In this document: positions 62,939 to 64,000 of the stretch, piece by piece
How the letters are laid out: each line of letters begins with the position of its first letter
How positions within the stretch are numbered: the stretch's first letter is position 1
From: Cellulomonas sp. Root485
GTDB taxonomy: Bacteria; Actinomycetota; Actinomycetes; Actinomycetales; Cellulomonadaceae
DNA: 64,000 nt
Reading direction: 5' to 3'
Assembly: GCF_001426705.1 (NCBI RefSeq)
Contig: NZ_LMFC01000001.1
Span: 1,145,355 to 1,209,354, forward strand
Program-made: the position numbers and the translations under genes
The notes under the pieces: model-generated
The model's input: the letters and a program-made list of their open reading frames with translations, nothing else
Told to the model about the DNA's origin: nothing
The model's database searches: none

Positions 62939-64000
62939 CCGGCCTCGAGGCGCCGGCGTCGAGGGTCTCGACGCGGACGCGCGCGGAGGTCGATGCGGCC
63001 GACTTCCTGACGCCGGGCTCAGACCACCCGTGCCTGGGCCGGGTGCTCCCCGCCGTCGCCGGTGCCCTCGGGGTGCTCGACGTGCCCGACGCGAGGGACT
63101 CCCAGTCGCTGCTCGGCCTGCCCGACGCGGCCCGCGTCTGCGTGGTTCTCGTCGACGGGCTGGGGCACACCAACCTCGCGGAGCGCGCCGGTCACGCGCC
63201 GTTCCTGCGTCGTCGGCTGGGCGACTCCACACCCCTGACCAGCACGTTCCCCTCCACCACCGCCACCGCGATGGGCACCTTCGGGGTCGCGCTGCCGCCG
63301 GGCCGCACGGGCATGCTCGGGTACACCGTCCGCGACCCCGCGACCGGGGAGCTGGGCAACCTGGTCAGCTGGACCGGTCTGCCGCCCGCGCGGCAGTGGC
63401 AGCGCGAGACGACCGTGTTCGAGCGGCTCGTCGCGGCGGGCACCAGCGTGACGAGCATCGGGCCGGCACGGTTCGCGGGCTCCGGGCTCACCGAGGCCGC
63501 CCTGCGCGGTCCCACCTACAAGGCCGCCGAGTCGCTGGCCGCCCGGGTCGACGCCACCGTGGACGCGCTGCGCCGCCCCGGCGTCGCGTACCTGTACTGG
63601 GGAGACGTCGACAAGGCGGGTCACCACCACGGGTGGGGGTCGTGGCAGTGGGGGGACGCGCTCGCGGAGCTCGACGCCGAGCTGGGCAGGCTCGCACGGC
63701 TCCTGCCGCGGGACACGGTCCTGGTAGTGACCGCCGACCACGGGATGGTCGACGTCGACCGGTCGCAGCGGTGGGACGTCGCCTCCGACCCCGGCCTCGG
63801 CGCCGGCGTCGCGATGGTCGCGGGGGAGCCTCGTGCGCTGCACCTGCACCTCGAGCCGGGCGCGGACGCGACGCACGTGGCGGACCGGTGGCGGGACACG
63901 CTCGGCTCCGCAGCCGTCGTCGTGACACGTGACGAGGCGATGTCCGACGCGTGGTTCGGAGACGTCTCCGAGCACGTCCTGCCGGTCATCGGGGACGTCG
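62935..64000 (+). CDS. Alkaline-phosphatase-superfamily phosphodiesterase (nucleotide pyrophosphatase-like), C-terminus beyond window
   Basis: At least 355 residues, open to the window edge. CVVLVDGLGHTNL supplies the first metal Asp; LTSTFPSTTATAMGTF carries the nucleophile Thr (FPSTTAT); WGDVDKAGHHHGW and VVTADHGMVDV complete the two-metal site. This is the AP/NPP fold used by nucleotide pyrophosphatase/phosphodiesterases, soluble as no signal peptide is seen. ATG overlaps the DUF5998 stop. Substrate unknown. Confidence 0.9.
   Translation, partial: MTGLEAPASRVSTRTRAEVDAADFLTPGSDHPCLGRVLPAVAGALGVLDVPDARDSQSLLGLPDAARVCVVLVDGLGHTNLAERAGHAPFLRRRLGDSTPLTSTFPSTTATAMGTFGVALPPGRTGMLGYTVRDPATGELGNLVSWTGLPPARQWQRETTVFERLVAAGTSVTSIGPARFAGSGLTEAALRGPTYKAAESLAARVDATVDALRRPGVAYLYWGDVDKAGHHHGWGSWQWGDALAELDAELGRLARLLPRDTVLVVTADHGMVDVDRSQRWDVASDPGLGAGVAMVAGEPRALHLHLEPGADATHVADRWRDTLGSAAVVVTRDEAMSDAWFGDVSEHVLPVIGDV

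Overview
The window is a stretch of a high-GC (roughly 70% or more) actinobacterial chromosome, most likely from Cellulomonas or a close relative in the Micrococcales. The evidence is GTG/TTG starts, class II DAHP synthase, PPi-type phosphofructokinase, a bcc-aa3 respiratory chain with the actinobacterial subunit CtaF, Rv2175c/PknL-type genes, a bacterial YacP-like NYN protein, and a secreted S1 protease whose mature sequence closely resembles the Cellulomonas chymotrypsin-like protease as I remember it. Genus assignment is inference. The gene order of much of the window (dlaT/sucB, pepA, glycerate kinase, erpA, ctaC, ctaF, qcrB-A-C, ctaE, trpD, exonuclease/GIY-YIG fusion, fadD15, PlsC, aroG, pknL, Rv2175c, idsA) is the order I recall for Mycobacterium tuberculosis Rv2215 down to Rv2173, so this is an old core block with local insertions.

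Layout. 1-8.7 kb: 2-oxoacid dehydrogenase E2 (cut by the window edge) and E3, leucyl aminopeptidase, two small membrane proteins coupled to pyrD, and a divergent MocR regulator / YczE-type membrane protein pair with a coupled small membrane ORF. 8.8-16.5 kb: aldo-keto reductase, DUF3043 protein, M20 dipeptidase, thioesterase, nadA-PfpI-monooxygenase operon, glycerate kinase, ErpA, and a TusA-like protein coupled to a cysteine-desulfurase homologue that has lost its PLP lysine. 17.9-27 kb: the respiratory region, ctaC-ctaD-ctaF on one strand and ctaE-qcrC-qcrA-qcrB on the other, enclosing two tandem META lipoproteins and Mn-type sodA. 27-33.9 kb: receiver-like protein plus trpD, a duplicated palindromic intergenic repeat, a stand-alone AsnC-type sensor domain, exonuclease/GIY-YIG fusion, LysR regulator and secreted protease. 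34-47.8 kb: NYN protein, fadD, ROK glucokinase, PlsC, pfp-aroG, PASTA kinase, LysM/transglycosylase, Rv2175c-like DNA-binding protein, polyprenyl synthase. 47.8-64 kb: lipoprotein, DUF4192, UspA, principal sigma factor, a YciI gene remnant between two look-alike terminators, DUF7455, topoisomerase IV (parE...parC), a double GNAT, YhhN-like protein, a GNAT/acyl-CoA-synthetase (Pat-type) fusion, DUF5998 and a phosphodiesterase running off the right edge.

Two themes cut across the window. First, about eighteen genes have a TANNNT hexamer ending 6-8 bases before an ATG or GTG and no Shine-Dalgarno: a consistent leaderless-mRNA signature that also fixes several start codons. Second, operons are tight, with ATGA/GTGA overlaps being the rule, and convergent genes are separated by long perfect hairpins.

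I see no prophage, insertion sequence, CRISPR array, tRNA or rRNA. The window is largely housekeeping. The best candidates for something not described are the PLP-lysine-less desulfurase/TusA pair, the small ORF coupled to yczE, and the 88-bp repeat between trpD and the AsnC-domain gene.
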